From Plantactinospora soyae (GTDB lineage: Bacteria > Actinomycetota > Actinomycetes > Mycobacteriales > Micromonosporaceae), in contig NZ_JADBEB010000001.1 in assembly GCF_014874095.1 (NCBI RefSeq), positions 1,054,001 to 1,118,000 of the forward strand: a DNA stretch of 64,000 nt, read 5' to 3'. Under the pieces are notes generated by a model that worked only from the letters and a program-made list of their open reading frames with translations, was not told the origin of the DNA and ran no database searches. This document shows, piece by piece, positions 7,827 through 17,239 of this stretch. Both the position numbers and the translations under genes were made by a program. Numbering within the stretch: position 1 is the first letter of the stretch; the number at the start of each line of letters is the position of its first letter.

Positions 7827-10277
7827 GTGTCCACCCCTGACGACCCGCTCTCGCCGGGTACGCCCGACTCGTCCCCCGACACCCCGGCACACCGGCCGAC
7901 GGGCGGACCACCCGTGCTGCCGGCGGTGGACCGGGCCCTGACCCGTCCCCGCCGCCGCCGGCTGGCCGCCGTCGCCGCCCTGGCCGTACTGCTGGCGGTC
8001 GGCGCCGCCGCCCTGCTCGGCCTCCGTACGCCGGCCCCGGGCACCACCGGCGCACCGGCCGACGAGTTCAGCGCGGACCGGGCGTACGAGCACGTCCGGA
8101 CGGTCGCCGCGGAGACGCACGTGGCCGGCAGCCCGGCCGCCGAGCGGGCCCGGATCCACATCGAGGCGACCCTGCGCGGCCTCGGCCTGGGTCCGGAGGT
8201 GCAGGACACCGTCGCCACGGAGGCGGGCCAGCTCAGCGGCGGCGCGGGCGGCGCGACCCTGGCCCGGGTACGCAACGTGGTGGCCCGGGTACCCGGCACC
8301 GATCCCACCGGCCGGGTCTTCCTGGTCGCGCACTACGACTCGGTCCAGGTCGGGCCGGGCGGCAACGACGACGCGGCCGGCACCTCGGCGTTGCTGGAGG
8401 TGGCCCGCGCGCTCCGCACCGGTCCCCGGCCCCGCAACGACGTCGTCTTCGTCTTCACCGACGCCGAGGAGGCCTGCCTCTGCGGCGCGTCGGCGTTCGC
8501 GTCCAGCCACCCGCTCGCCGAGGGCGGCGGCGTGGTGCTCAACCTGGAGGCGCGGGGCAGCACCGGACCGGTGATCATGTTCGAGACCTCACTGCGCAAC
8601 GCCGGCCTGGTGGAGGTCTTCGGCCGGGCCGCCCCGCACCCGGTGGGCACCTCGTTCGCGGTCGAGGTCTACCGGCTGCTGCCCAACGACACCGACTTCA
8701 CCGCCTTCCTCGACAACGGCTTCACCGGGCTGAACGCCGCCTACATCGACGGGGCGGCGATCTACCACACGCCGCTGGACACCCCGGCCCGGGTGGACCG
8801 GGGCAGCCTGCAACACCACGGTGAGAACGCGCTCGCGCTGGCCCGGGAGTTCGGCGCGGTCGACCTGACGGAGCTGACGGCCGGCGGGGACGCCACCTAC
8901 TTCCCGCTGCCCGGCGGGCTGGCCCGGTATCCCGGCTGGCTCACCATGCCACTCGCGCTGCTCGCCCTGGCCGGCGTCGGGGTGCTGGCCTGGGCGGCCC
9001 GGCGGCGTGGACGCGCCACCTGGCGCAGGCTCGCCGCCGGGTTCGGGTTGGCCCTGGTACCCGTCGTGGTCGCGCCGGTCGGGGCCCAACTGCTCTGGGC
9101 CGCGGTCACCGCGATCCGGCCGGGGTACGCGACACTGCTCGACCCGTACCGGCCACTGTGGTACCGGCTCGCCGTGGTGGCACTCGCCGTCGCCGTCCTG
9201 TTCACCTGGTACGCGCTCACCCGTCGACGTACCGGCCCGGCGGCACTGGCGGTGGGCGGCTTCGGTGTGCTGGCCGTACTCGGAGTGGTGCTCGCCTTCG
9301 TGGCGCCCGGCGGGGCGTACCTGGCGACACTGCCGGCGCTGGCGGGGGTGCTGGGCGGGCTGGTCGCGCTCGCCGTACCCCGGGACGGCCCCTGGGCGGT
9401 GGTCGCGGTGACCGCCGCCGCGGCGGTCGGCGTACTCCTGTTGCTGCCCACCGTCGTCCTGCTCTTCCCGGCCCTCGGCATGGCGATGGGCGGCGTCGCG
9501 GCGCTCTTCACGGTGCTGCTCGGGCTGGCCGCGCTGCCGGTCGTCGACCTGCTGCATCCGGCGGCCGGCGGTCAACGCGGGATGGCCGCGCTCCGGGCCC
9601 GCCGGGCCGGCGCCGTGCCGGCACTCGCAGCGACACTCGGCACCGTGCTCTTCGCCGGGGTGGGGCTCGCGGTCGACCGGTTCGACGCCGCGCATCCGGT
9701 GCCGACCCAACTGATGTACGCACTGGACACCGACACCGGTACGGCCCGTTGGCTCAGCGACGAGACCGATCCACAACCCTGGACCGACCAGTACGTCGAC
9801 GGCCCGGCGAGGATCGGCGACCAGTTCCCGGCGCTCGGCGACGAGGAACGCCGGGCCGGCCCCGCCCAGCCCGCTCCGCTGCCCCCACCCCGACTCGACC
9901 CACTCGCCGACAACACCGAGGCCGGGGTGCGTACGCTGCGCGTCCGGCTCGTCCCCCAGCGCCAGGTACGGCTCGCCTCCCTGCACGTGGACCCCGCGAC
10001 GGCCACCGTCGTCGAGGCCCGGGTGGCCGGCCGGCCGATCCGGGTCGGCGGTCCGACCCCGTTCGGCGTGGTCTTCCACGCCCCACCTCCGGAGGGAATC
10101 GAGATCGAGCTTCGCCTGCGCGCCACCACCCCGGGCGCCCCGGTCCGGCTACGCGCGATGGACGCCAGCGACGGCCTCGCCGCCCTGCCCGGATTCCGGC
10201 CCCGCCCACCCGGCGTCGGCATCGTCGGTTCACACGACTCGGAACTCGTCGCGGTCGCCCACACCTACCAGATGTAA
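7827..10277 (+). CDS. M28 family membrane-anchored metallopeptidase
   Basis: 816 residues from GTG 7827, with GGAGG six bases upstream. The protein has a short cytoplasmic Pro-rich start, a membrane helix at about 45 to 66 and then an extracytoplasmic M28 domain. Zinc ligands are visible as H169 (AHYDS), D181 (GGNDDAAGT), the E214/E215 pair (DAEEA) and a late His (YHTPLDTP). The second half has about eight hydrophobic helices (residues 375 to 620) and a C-terminal soluble beta-rich domain, the layout of the Fxna/ER-aminopeptidase-like M28 subfamily found in actinobacteria. It probably trims exported peptides. It is followed directly by a strong hairpin terminator. Confidence 0.9.
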   Translation: MSTPDDPLSPGTPDSSPDTPAHRPTGGPPVLPAVDRALTRPRRRRLAAVAALAVLLAVGAAALLGLRTPAPGTTGAPADEFSADRAYEHVRTVAAETHVAGSPAAERARIHIEATLRGLGLGPEVQDTVATEAGQLSGGAGGATLARVRNVVARVPGTDPTGRVFLVAHYDSVQVGPGGNDDAAGTSALLEVARALRTGPRPRNDVVFVFTDAEEACLCGASAFASSHPLAEGGGVVLNLEARGSTGPVIMFETSLRNAGLVEVFGRAAPHPVGTSFAVEVYRLLPNDTDFTAFLDNGFTGLNAAYIDGAAIYHTPLDTPARVDRGSLQHHGENALALAREFGAVDLTELTAGGDATYFPLPGGLARYPGWLTMPLALLALAGVGVLAWAARRRGRATWRRLAAGFGLALVPVVVAPVGAQLLWAAVTAIRPGYATLLDPYRPLWYRLAVVALAVAVLFTWYALTRRRTGPAALAVGGFGVLAVLGVVLAFVAPGGAYLATLPALAGVLGGLVALAVPRDGPWAVVAVTAAAAVGVLLLLPTVVLLFPALGMAMGGVAALFTVLLGLAALPVVDLLHPAAGGQRGMAALRARRAGAVPALAATLGTVLFAGVGLAVDRFDAAHPVPTQLMYALDTDTGTARWLSDETDPQPWTDQYVDGPARIGDQFPALGDEERRAGPAQPAPLPPPRLDPLADNTEAGVRTLRVRLVPQRQVRLASLHVDPATATVVEARVAGRPIRVGGPTPFGVVFHAPPPEGIEIELRLRATTPGAPVRLRAMDASDGLAALPGFRPRPPGVGIVGSHDSELVAVAHTYQM

Positions 10278-10324
10278 GGAAGGGCCCCTTCTTATCGTTT
10301 TCTGTAGAAGAAGGGGCCCTTCCT
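10277..10324. terminator. Perfect 17-bp inverted repeat terminator
   Basis: The left arm AGGAAGGGCCCCTTCTT (10277 to 10293) is matched without error by 10308 to 10324, with a 14-base loop. It starts on the last base of the M28 stop codon and lies 40 bases before the stop of the convergent GH9 gene, so it can terminate both. The GGAAGGGGCCCTTCC core is a form I associate with recurring extragenic hairpins in Micromonosporaceae; that point is from memory and not shown here. Confidence 0.85.
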
Positions 10325-10363
10325 AACCGTTTCGGTGCGTCGGGACCGTTTCGGTGCGTCGGT

Positions 10364-12649
10364 TCAGCGGGCGTCGCCGTTGTCCTGGTCGGCGATGAAG
10401 GCCGCGATCCAGGACAGTGGCGCGTTCCAGTTGATGGTCAGTTCGTTCGTCGCCCAGGACTCGATGTCGTCGATGTAGCAGAACTGCGGCGCACAGCCGC
10501 GCAGCTTCTGCTGGGCGACCGGGTCCTGGATGGCCGAGTTCGGGCCGCCGGACAGGGTGCCCCGGGGCGGGTTCGGCAGGTCGGGGTTGAGCTGGCGGGC
10601 GTACCAGCGGCTGTGCTGGTTGCGCGAGGCCACCTCGCCGTAGCCCGTCACGTACGACTGGTTCAGGGCGTTGCGGCCGAGGATGTAGTCCATCGTCTCC
10701 AGCACCCCGGCGCGGTACCGGTCCTGCCCGGTCAGGTCGAACGCGGTGGCCAGCACGATGGCGTTGTTGACGATCAGGTTGTTGGAGCCCCAGTCGAAGA
10801 GGTTGTCCGACGGGCTGTACGGGATGCCGTACGGGTGGGCCTTCAGGGTCGCCAGGTAGCGGTCGGCGCCCTGGGCCACCGAGGCCCGGACCCGGGACCG
10901 GTCCGGCAGCCCGCTGGGCACCGTCGCCAGTTGCATGCGGCCGAGCGCGGCGGTGTTGCCCCAGTCCAGTCCGCGCTCCCTCCAGACGTCGGCGGTGTGG
11001 TGCGGCGAGGCCAGCACGAAGTCCCGGTACTCCTTCGCCCCGGTGCTCAGGTACAGCTCGGCGGCGGCCCAGTAGAACTCGTCGCTGACGTCGGCGTCGT
11101 TGTAGGCGCCGCCACCGTTGGCGTCGGCCGGGTCGGCGTACCGCTGCGGGTTGGCCTTCGCGGCGGCCCAGGCCGTCCTGGCGGCGGCCAGGTTACGGTC
11201 GGCGAAATTCCGGTCGTACGGCTTGAAGACCCGCGCCGCCTGCGCGGCCGTCGCGACCAGGTTGAGGGTGGCGGCGGTCGACGGCGGGTGCAGTTCGCGG
11301 CGCTTGTCGTCGAGATGCGGCAGCAGCGGTAGGCCGGTCCACGAGTCGTCGTGGATCTTGTGGTGGGCCATCCCGGCGAGCGGCTCTCCGGCCGGCACCT
11401 GCATGCTGAGCAGGAACTCCTGCTCCCAGCGGGCCTCGTCGAGGATGTCCGGCACCCGGTTGCCACTCTCCGGCAGGTTCAAGGTCCGGTCGCCGAGCAG
11501 CCACGGCTGGCCGGTGTCGGCCCGTACCGAGCGCTCGTACTCGCTCATCAGCTGGTGCACCGAGATGCCGCCGTTGACCACGTACTTGCCGTGGTCGCCC
11601 GCGTCGTACCAGCCGCCGGAGACGTCCAGCGTGTAGTCACAGACGCCGGGTTGGCAGGGTACCGCCGTGTCGCCGGTGTTCGGTGCCACGCCGACGTGCC
11701 CGGCCGGGCGGCCGTACCCGGGACGCAGCGCGTCGGAGATCGCGGTGCCGCTGCGCTGGGTGTAGTAGAACTTCAGCGCGTCGGTCCGGAGCTGCTCGTA
11801 GAACCCGGAGCCGATGTCGAACGGCCGGCTGGTCTCGCCGTCGGCGGTGAGGGTGTAGCCGGTGCCGACCCGGGTGTAGTGCCCGAAGTCGATGGTGTGG
11901 ACGTTCTGCCCGGAGGACTGGTCCACCCCGCGCGGCGTCGTCCGGCCCTGCTTGACGAGCCGGCCGGCACCGTCGTGGAGTTGGAAGGGCAGCGCGGCGG
12001 TCGCCTCGGTGACGACGGTGGCGTTCTTCGGCCCCTTCGGCAGGTAGCCGACCTGGTTGACCCGGACCCGTGGTCCGGTGTCCGGGACGTACACGTCCGG
12101 CTCGGCGCCGCCGGTGAGCGAGACGTCGTCCAGACAGATCCGCCACGGCTCGGCGCTGCCGCCAATCTGGAAGGCGACCTGGGCGTTCGGCAGGTCGACC
12201 GGGGAGGTGAAGGTGTACCGGTAGTTGTTGCCGGAGACGCTCAGCTCCGGAGTCGCCGACAGGTACTGGGTGTACGGATCGACCGGCAGTTGGATCAGCG
12301 CCTTGCCGACCCGGCCCGGGGTGGCCTGGCCGAAGAACCCGAACTCGTACGTCTCACCGGCGACCAGGGCGATGTTGTCCTGGCCGATGATGGCGTCCCA
12401 CGGGTTGACGGTGCCGCCCGGTACGTCGGCGCAGAGCTGCCCGGTGCTGGAGTCGAGGGCGAGGTTCCCGGTGCCCCACCAGGGGGCGTGGCCGGCGTCG
12501 AAGGTGCCGTTGACGATCTGCTCCGGCGCGTCGGCGGACGCCACCGGGGTGTACGCGGAGGCTGTCGGTGCGGTGAGCACGGTGGCGGCCAGCGCCACGG
12601 CGGTCACGGCGGCGAGCGGAACGGGTCGTCGCCAGTGGGGTCTGGGCAC
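10364..12649 (-). CDS. Secreted glycoside hydrolase family 9 cellulase
   Basis: 761 residues from GTG 12649 behind GGAAGGA. The signal peptide ends near residue 32 (APTASA/YT). A carbohydrate-binding CBM4/9-like beta-sandwich (about 40 to 190) is followed by a CelD-type Ig-like domain (about 195 to 285, [18 protein letters not shown]) and the GH9 (alpha/alpha)6 barrel. Catalytic aspartates lie in [16 protein letters not shown]. The His-containing [11 protein letters not shown] motif and the acid Glu in [15 protein letters not shown] are present. The enzyme should cleave cellulose or mixed-linked beta-glucan outside the cell. A consensus TTGACA promoter and a CebR/LacI-type 14-bp operator precede it, so induction by cello-oligosaccharides is likely. 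Confidence 0.95.
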   Translation of the reverse strand: MPRPHWRRPVPLAAVTAVALAATVLTAPTASAYTPVASADAPEQIVNGTFDAGHAPWWGTGNLALDSSTGQLCADVPGGTVNPWDAIIGQDNIALVAGETYEFGFFGQATPGRVGKALIQLPVDPYTQYLSATPELSVSGNNYRYTFTSPVDLPNAQVAFQIGGSAEPWRICLDDVSLTGGAEPDVYVPDTGPRVRVNQVGYLPKGPKNATVVTEATAALPFQLHDGAGRLVKQGRTTPRGVDQSSGQNVHTIDFGHYTRVGTGYTLTADGETSRPFDIGSGFYEQLRTDALKFYYTQRSGTAISDALRPGYGRPAGHVGVAPNTGDTAVPCQPGVCDYTLDVSGGWYDAGDHGKYVVNGGISVHQLMSEYERSVRADTGQPWLLGDRTLNLPESGNRVPDILDEARWEQEFLLSMQVPAGEPLAGMAHHKIHDDSWTGLPLLPHLDDKRRELHPPSTAATLNLVATAAQAARVFKPYDRNFADRNLAAARTAWAAAKANPQRYADPADANGGGAYNDADVSDEFYWAAAELYLSTGAKEYRDFVLASPHHTADVWRERGLDWGNTAALGRMQLATVPSGLPDRSRVRASVAQGADRYLATLKAHPYGIPYSPSDNLFDWGSNNLIVNNAIVLATAFDLTGQDRYRAGVLETMDYILGRNALNQSYVTGYGEVASRNQHSRWYARQLNPDLPNPPRGTLSGGPNSAIQDPVAQQKLRGCAPQFCYIDDIESWATNELTINWNAPLSWIAAFIADQDNGDAR

Positions 12650-12729
12650 GGAGGTCCTTCCGGTGGACGCGCGGTGACCGAGGAACGGCACCGCCGGGTG
12701 GGGTGTCGTACGGCGTGGACCGGGATCCA

Positions 12730-12743
12730 TGGAAGCGCTCCCA
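12730..12743 (-). promoter_or_regulatory. CebR/LacI-type operator of the GH9 gene
   Basis: TGGAAGCGCTCCCA matches the palindrome TGGGAGCGCTCCCA, known as the CebR box controlling cellobiose and cellulase genes in Streptomyces, at 13 of 14 bases. It lies just downstream of the predicted transcription start, a position suited to blocking elongation or initiation. Confidence 0.75.
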
Positions 12744-12760
12744 ACCCACTGGATACGGGG

Positions 12761-12789
12761 AGATTGACATCGAGTTTCCGGCCTGTCAA
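12761..12789 (-). promoter_or_regulatory. Sigma-70-type promoter of the GH9 gene
   Basis: On the minus strand, TTGACA (12789 to 12784) is followed after 17 bases by CAATCT (12766 to 12761). The -35 box is perfect and the -10 box keeps the key A and T. The predicted start, near 12754, puts the operator at about +11. Confidence 0.6.
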
Positions 12790-13142
12790 CAGGTCCGGAC
12801 GAGGCCGGGCAGCAGTGATTGCCATAAATCCCGCTAAAGGCGCCAGCCGGCCGTACTGCTCCACACTGGAGTGAGTCCGGCATTTGGCAGCGGGTCATGG
12901 ACCCGGAGCAGCATAATGGAGGACATAACAACTGCCCACTCAGCCAAATGGGGAATCCATCCTGATGACGGGCAACAACCGCGCCATCTTCCCGTTCCGG
13001 TCCAGTCCCAACCGATCGCCACCATCGCCGCTCCGCTCGCCCCACCCACGCCGCTCGTGACAACTCGACGGCGGCCCCCTGGGCAGCGCGGCCCAGCCGG
13101 GAGATTCCCCCAGATCGACCCGACCCGCCGAGCGGAGGAACT

Positions 13143-14303
13143 ATGGCGCAGCCACACCCGCGCGATGGACGACCGGAGCCCAACGGCCAGCGACGACTGC
13201 TGACGAAAATTCTCATCGGTGTCGCCAGCTTCTGGGTGGCATTCGGAATATCGACGCTGCTGCCGAAGGACGAAAAGCCCGAGCTGGCCTGGAGCATCGG
13301 CGCCTCGCTCTTCGTCGCGGGCGTCGTATTCATCGCCCACTACCTCTTCGAGGTGGAACGCAAACTCGACGCGCTGTTGCAGAGTTTCGACGACACCCGC
13401 AAACAGCTCGGCGACCAGATCCGACGGCGCGCCGAGGCCACCGAACACCAGATGCGGGAGGGCTTCTCGAAGATCCACCTGGCCGAGGAGATCTTCGGGC
13501 TCCGCGAGGCGTCCCAGCTCGACGCCGAGGAGATGATGCAGATCGCGAAGCTGGTCCGGAACCGTACGAAGATCACTTCGGAGGCGCCGCAGCTCATCCA
13601 GGACTTCGCGCTGGCGGAGATGACCCGGCTGGTGGAGTACCTGAAGCAGATGGGCGACAGCAACGATCTGACGTACGAGGGTGAGGACCAGGACTGGCTG
13701 CTCGGACTGACGAAGGTCGCCCGCAGCGAGATCCAGGCGACCAGCCTGAGCACGGTGGACGCGGGCGGACGCGGCTTCATCGACGGTGGGCTCTGGTCGA
13801 CCGACTTCGGGCAGCGCTACCTGGACTTCCAGCGGCACGCCATCCGGACCCGAGGAGTACGGGTGCAACGCCTCTTCATCCTCGACCGCAAGGGGCTGAA
13901 CATCGAGGACCTGCACCAGATCCTGCGGATGCACCTGAGCATCGGGGTCGAGGTACGCACGCTCGACGCCACGGTCGCGCCCACCCTGCACACCCGGCTG
14001 CACGACTTCATCCTCTTCGATCGCAAGCTGAGCTACCAGACGACGACCGCATCCAGTCTCGACAGCCAGCTCAACCCGATCATCGTCAACATCACCCTGG
14101 TCACCGATCCCGAGCGGGTCAACCGACGAATCAGCGAGTTCGCCGACCTCTGGTCCGCCGAGGGCGTCCAGGCGGTCACCGTCGACGAACGCGGCGAACT
14201 CGTCTTCCGGCCGGCGAGATCGGTCGACCAGCGCCGGCCGGCGAAGTCGGTCGACCAGCGCCACCGGGAGCCGAATCCGGGCCCTGCCGGCGAGGCCGCG
14301 TAA
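13143..14303 (+). CDS. Membrane protein with coiled coil and PLD-like C-terminal region, unknown function
   Basis: 386 residues starting at ATG 13143 behind GGAGGAA. Two membrane helices lie at about 20 to 40 and 48 to 66. A charged amphipathic stretch (about 70 to 125) is probably a coiled coil. The cytoplasmic domain (about 170 to 350) has alternating strands such as [11 protein letters not shown], a long Leu-rich helix and [16 protein letters not shown], loosely like phospholipase-D-fold proteins, but no HKD motif. The last 30 residues contain a duplicated [16 protein letters not shown] block encoded by a 27-bp direct repeat. The function is unknown; a membrane-bound sensor or effector is possible. 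Confidence 0.75.
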   Translation: MAQPHPRDGRPEPNGQRRLLTKILIGVASFWVAFGISTLLPKDEKPELAWSIGASLFVAGVVFIAHYLFEVERKLDALLQSFDDTRKQLGDQIRRRAEATEHQMREGFSKIHLAEEIFGLREASQLDAEEMMQIAKLVRNRTKITSEAPQLIQDFALAEMTRLVEYLKQMGDSNDLTYEGEDQDWLLGLTKVARSEIQATSLSTVDAGGRGFIDGGLWSTDFGQRYLDFQRHAIRTRGVRVQRLFILDRKGLNIEDLHQILRMHLSIGVEVRTLDATVAPTLHTRLHDFILFDRKLSYQTTTASSLDSQLNPIIVNITLVTDPERVNRRISEFADLWSAEGVQAVTVDERGELVFRPARSVDQRRPAKSVDQRHREPNPGPAGEAA

Positions 14304-14354
14304 GAGGCGCTGTCGGCGAGGCCGCGTAATGGCCCTGCCGGCGAGGCCGTGTAA
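14278..14354. repeat. 26-bp tandem triplication across the stop codon
   Basis: Three copies of a unit like GCCCTGCCGGCGAGGCCGCG followed by TAA end at 14303, 14329 and 14354. Each copy carries its own TAA, so the coding end of the upstream gene has been duplicated twice downstream. A 27-bp direct repeat inside the gene lies just before it (about 14216 to 14269). Confidence 0.85.
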
Positions 14355-14371
14355 CGGGATCGGCGGGACGG

Positions 14372-15169
14372 TCAGCCCGGCGGGGCGGACCTGCCGGTTA
14401 CCACCAGCATGCCGCTGTACCCGTCCCGGAGCGGATCGCCGAGCGCGATCCGGGTGATCTGCGGGTCGACCGCGACCGGGGCCATCGCCCGCAGGACCTC
14501 GTCGACGTCGACGGCGACCGCCGGAAACCACTGCTCGCCCACCTGGTAGCCCTGGGACTGCGCCATGAAGGCGGCGGCGAACGGCGCCCCCGGCTTCAGC
14601 GCGGTGACGAACGCCTGCACACCCTGCTGGAACTCGGCGATGTCGGCGGACATCGAACAGGCGACGAAGAACATCGTGCCCAGGTCCCACTTCCGGCTGG
14701 GCAGCTCGAAGATGCTGGCCCGGTGCACCTCGGCCCGTACGGCGAGCGCGGCCCGGGGATCGGGAAGCAGCCCGTACGCCTCCGTTGGCCGATAGACGTC
14801 CCAGAAATCGAGCCAGTTGTCATCGAACCGGGCAATCTGTCGGCGTATCCAGGCAACGTTGGAGGTGCTCCGCTCCCACAGATCCAGGTGCGCGCAGAAC
14901 GGCAACATGGCGAAGGCCGGATAGAGGTTGGTGCCCGTTCCGACGTCGACCGCCCGGGCCTGCGGATCCAACTGCTGTTGGGCGAAGAAATCGCGAATAA
15001 TCTCCATTATCTGGCGATCGTCGTCCCGGACGGCGCAGTAGTTGTGCGCGAAGTAGGCTTCCGAATCGAAGTGGTCCCAGTCGACCTGCTCGTTGGAGAT
15101 CGAGGACCGGCCTGAGGACGCGCCACGCGCCTCGTCGGCCCGCTCGCGGCGCGCGCTTACCGCACTCAT
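14372..15169 (-). CDS. SAM-dependent methyltransferase (NNMT/PNMT/TEMT-like)
   Basis: 265 residues from ATG 15169; a longer frame to 15436 adds unrelated sequence. It has the SAM-binding motif AVDVGTGTNLYPAF (about 72 to 86) and the actinobacterial lineage mark DSEAYFAHNY near the N-terminus. A second motif, WDLGTMFFVACSMSADI, matches the NNMT/PNMT/TEMT-like family common in Streptomyces and relatives. The C-terminal half has the GYQVGEQWFPAVAVD segment conserved in the group. The substrate is unknown, and often a small amine in this family. It lies downstream of the flavoprotein gene on the same strand, but 286 bases apart, so it probably has its own promoter. Confidence 0.85.
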   Translation of the reverse strand: MSAVSARRERADEARGASSGRSSISNEQVDWDHFDSEAYFAHNYCAVRDDDRQIMEIIRDFFAQQQLDPQARAVDVGTGTNLYPAFAMLPFCAHLDLWERSTSNVAWIRRQIARFDDNWLDFWDVYRPTEAYGLLPDPRAALAVRAEVHRASIFELPSRKWDLGTMFFVACSMSADIAEFQQGVQAFVTALKPGAPFAAAFMAQSQGYQVGEQWFPAVAVDVDEVLRAMAPVAVDPQITRIALGDPLRDGYSGMLVVTGRSAPPG

Positions 15170-15455
15170 CTGGCCCGTCCCTCGCAGTTGTGACCTCGTC
15201 ACCGAACACACCGAGCGTGATCGGCGCCCGGTAACGCGGAGTTGTCCAACCTCGTCCGGGCCGGGGGCCTGCACCGATGTGGACTGGCCGAGGCGCGGAT
15301 CGCCTATGTCACTACAATTCACCAGAGGGATGGCGACTGCATCCCCCGAAAGTCCGAGCCCCGGAGGGGCATTCGGGCGACTCCGAGACCGCACGACGGA
15401 CGGGGACGGGGCAACCCACCGAGGCTCGCCGATCACACAGGGCTACCGCAGAACC

Positions 15456-16412
15456 TTACTGCAGGCCACTCAGTGTCAACACTTCGTCCGCACATCCCCA
15501 GGACAGGGTCAGCCCCGACCCGCCGTGCCCGTAGTTGTGGATGACCGGGACACCGTCGATCGAATCACTCTCGACGCGGACCTGGGGCCGAGTCGGCCGC
15601 AATCCCACCAGAATCCGTCGCACCCTGGCATTGCGGAGCAGTGGCTCCACCGCCGCGCACCGCTCGACAATGGCGGTGGCGGCGACGGGATCGGGCGTCA
15701 GATCTTCAGAACCAGGCGTCGCGTCGCCACCGAGCACCACCCGACTTCCATGCGGTAGGAAATAGGTCAGATCCGCGTGCTCGGCGTGGTCCTGGAAGAA
15801 TGTGTCAATTCCAGGATTGTCGACGACCACGAGTTGTCCACGGGTCGGGAACACCTCGTCGTCCGGCACCAGAAATCGTGATCCCAGACCGGTGCAGTTG
15901 ACGAGAATGCGAGCCGATCCGCCCACCTCCTTGAAAGAGGAGATGGCGCCGATCTCGATAGCGACATTGAGCGTACGCAGCCTGAGAACCAGGTATTCGA
16001 GGTACTGCGGCATGTTGACCAGCGGGATGGTGTACCGCCAACCGCTGGCGTACCCATGGGGCAGTTCCTCGGGCCGGCAAGGCTCGTAATCGGCCACTCC
16101 CACGACCCATGACGGCGGTTCCATCGGCTGCGGCGCGGCCTCCATCCCGCGTACCAGGCGGACCCCGGACGCGGTGTCGCCGGCGAGCTTCTCCAGTGCG
16201 AGGCGGGTCTGCTCACTCCACGGGAGAACCCGTGGATCGCTGACCATATAAGGGCCCCAACTCGCACCGGCCGCAGCCGAAGTTGTCTCCAATGGAGGCC
16301 GCGCGGCCCGAACCCGGACCCGCAAACCGGCCTCGGCGAGACGGACCGCGGTGGTCAGACCGGACACTCCGGCCCCGACAACCAGCGCGTCCCACTCCCC
16401 AACGCTTCCCAT
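15456..16412 (-). CDS. FAD-dependent oxidoreductase, D-amino-acid-oxidase-like
   Basis: 318 residues. The N-terminus has the FAD dinucleotide fold VVGAGVSGLTTAVRLAEAG. DAAO-family marks follow: the VNCTGLGSRFL cofactor segment and the C-terminal HNYGHGGSGLTLSWG, which is the DAAO signature around the FAD and substrate site. Length and motifs fit D-amino-acid oxidases, which oxidatively deaminate D-amino acids to keto acids, ammonia and peroxide. A conserved Arg for the substrate carboxylate is expected in LVGLRPTRPQV. The upstream region is unusually AT-rich for this genome, consistent with a promoter between 16413 and 16470. Confidence 0.9.
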   Translation of the reverse strand: MGSVGEWDALVVGAGVSGLTTAVRLAEAGLRVRVRAARPPLETTSAAAGASWGPYMVSDPRVLPWSEQTRLALEKLAGDTASGVRLVRGMEAAPQPMEPPSWVVGVADYEPCRPEELPHGYASGWRYTIPLVNMPQYLEYLVLRLRTLNVAIEIGAISSFKEVGGSARILVNCTGLGSRFLVPDDEVFPTRGQLVVVDNPGIDTFFQDHAEHADLTYFLPHGSRVVLGGDATPGSEDLTPDPVAATAIVERCAAVEPLLRNARVRRILVGLRPTRPQVRVESDSIDGVPVIHNYGHGGSGLTLSWGCADEVLTLSGLQ

Positions 16413-16822
16413 TCGGCAATATTAACGGAGATCGACCTCGATCATAGGTTCTGTATAATTTTGAAGTATCCCGCTATTTCGCGTGACAGCACAGAAATTC
16501 ATCACGAACCCCAGCATCCACGAATCTGATAGCGGTCTGACCAGCACTATCAGGGCACTGTTCTGCGTTCCATCCGCCCCGGAGCCCGTCGATGCCGCGC
16601 GGCCCGGTGCCTCTTCCCGGCACCCGGCGAGCCGGCGACCGACGGCAGTGTCGGATTCCCGACGCTGCGCGCTCGGCCGTTCCGGGCTTCGGGGCGCTGT
16701 CGGGTACCGAACGCTGCGGTGGAAGATTCACGACTGACCGGGCGAGCGGGATCGACCACCATTCCCGTGCCGACATCGGACGCCCGACGTCCGTACCATC
16801 CTGGCAGTCCCGAGGAGGTCTG
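16413..16822. other. Intergenic region with AT-rich promoter-like patch
   Basis: 410 bases without a convincing gene. The first 80 bases are AT-rich, with TATAAT at 16454 on the plus strand and several minus-strand options, and probably hold divergent promoters for the flavoprotein and the holin-like gene. A CTGATAG/CTATCAG inverted pair lies at 16526 and 16547. Open minus frames of about 130 codons exist here but lack ribosome binding sites and family features. Confidence 0.5.
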
Positions 16823-17206
16823 ATGATCCGGAAGTACGGCAAGGCCCTCGCGGCCGTCGCCGGTGCGGTGCTCACCGTCGCCTACGGCGCGCTCTCCGGC
16901 GACCAGCACATCGAGTCGGACGAGGCCGTCCAGATCGCGATCGCGGCCGCCACCGCCATCGGTGTCTACCTGGTACCCCTGACCCCGCAGTACCGGTGGG
17001 CCAAGACCGCCGTCGCCGTCGCGCTGAGCGTCCTACAGGTCCTCGCCACGGTCATCCTCGGCGGACTCGACTCGAACGAGTGGATCGCACTCCTCCTGGC
17101 CGCGCTGACCGTGCTGGGCGTCGGCGCCGCCCCGGCGGTCTCCAAGAACGGCACCAGCAACAGCCAGGCTCCGCAGGCCCAGACCCGCACCAGCCAGCCG
17201 GTCTAG
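16823..17206 (+). CDS. Holin-like small membrane protein
   Basis: 127 residues, ATG 16823 with GAGGAGG seven bases upstream. Four hydrophobic stretches (about 7 to 24, 35 to 53, 58 to 78 and 84 to 104) and the pattern of a short polar loop then LVPLTPQYRWAK closely resemble holins of actinobacteriophages. The C-terminus is a polar Ser/Gln/Thr tail. No endolysin, tail or integrase gene is near, so it is an orphan: a domesticated phage remnant, or a cell-envelope protein with holin-like topology. Confidence 0.7.
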   Translation: MIRKYGKALAAVAGAVLTVAYGALSGDQHIESDEAVQIAIAAATAIGVYLVPLTPQYRWAKTAVAVALSVLQVLATVILGGLDSNEWIALLLAALTVLGVGAAPAVSKNGTSNSQAPQAQTRTSQPV

Positions 17207-17239
17207 CCCCGGGAACGCCGTCCGCCGGTACCGGCCTCT

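Larger units (their letters stand above)
12650..13142. other. Divergent control region between GH9 and membrane-protein genes
   Basis: 493 bases without a convincing gene. The left part carries the GH9 promoter and operator. The right part has an inverted CTCCACACTGGAG near 12860 and AT-rich patches (CATAAT near 12913), from which the plus-strand membrane-protein gene may be transcribed. A plus frame from 12871 overlaps the next gene and looks like noise. Confidence 0.55.

Noticed and set aside
12871-13203. Plus-strand open frame in the GH9 control region
   Set aside because: No ribosome site and it runs 61 bases into the next gene in another frame; sequence shows no family pattern.
16474-16875. 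Minus-strand frame of about 130 codons opposite the holin-like gene start
   Set aside because: Arg/Ser/Pro-rich shadow; no binding site or family resemblance.
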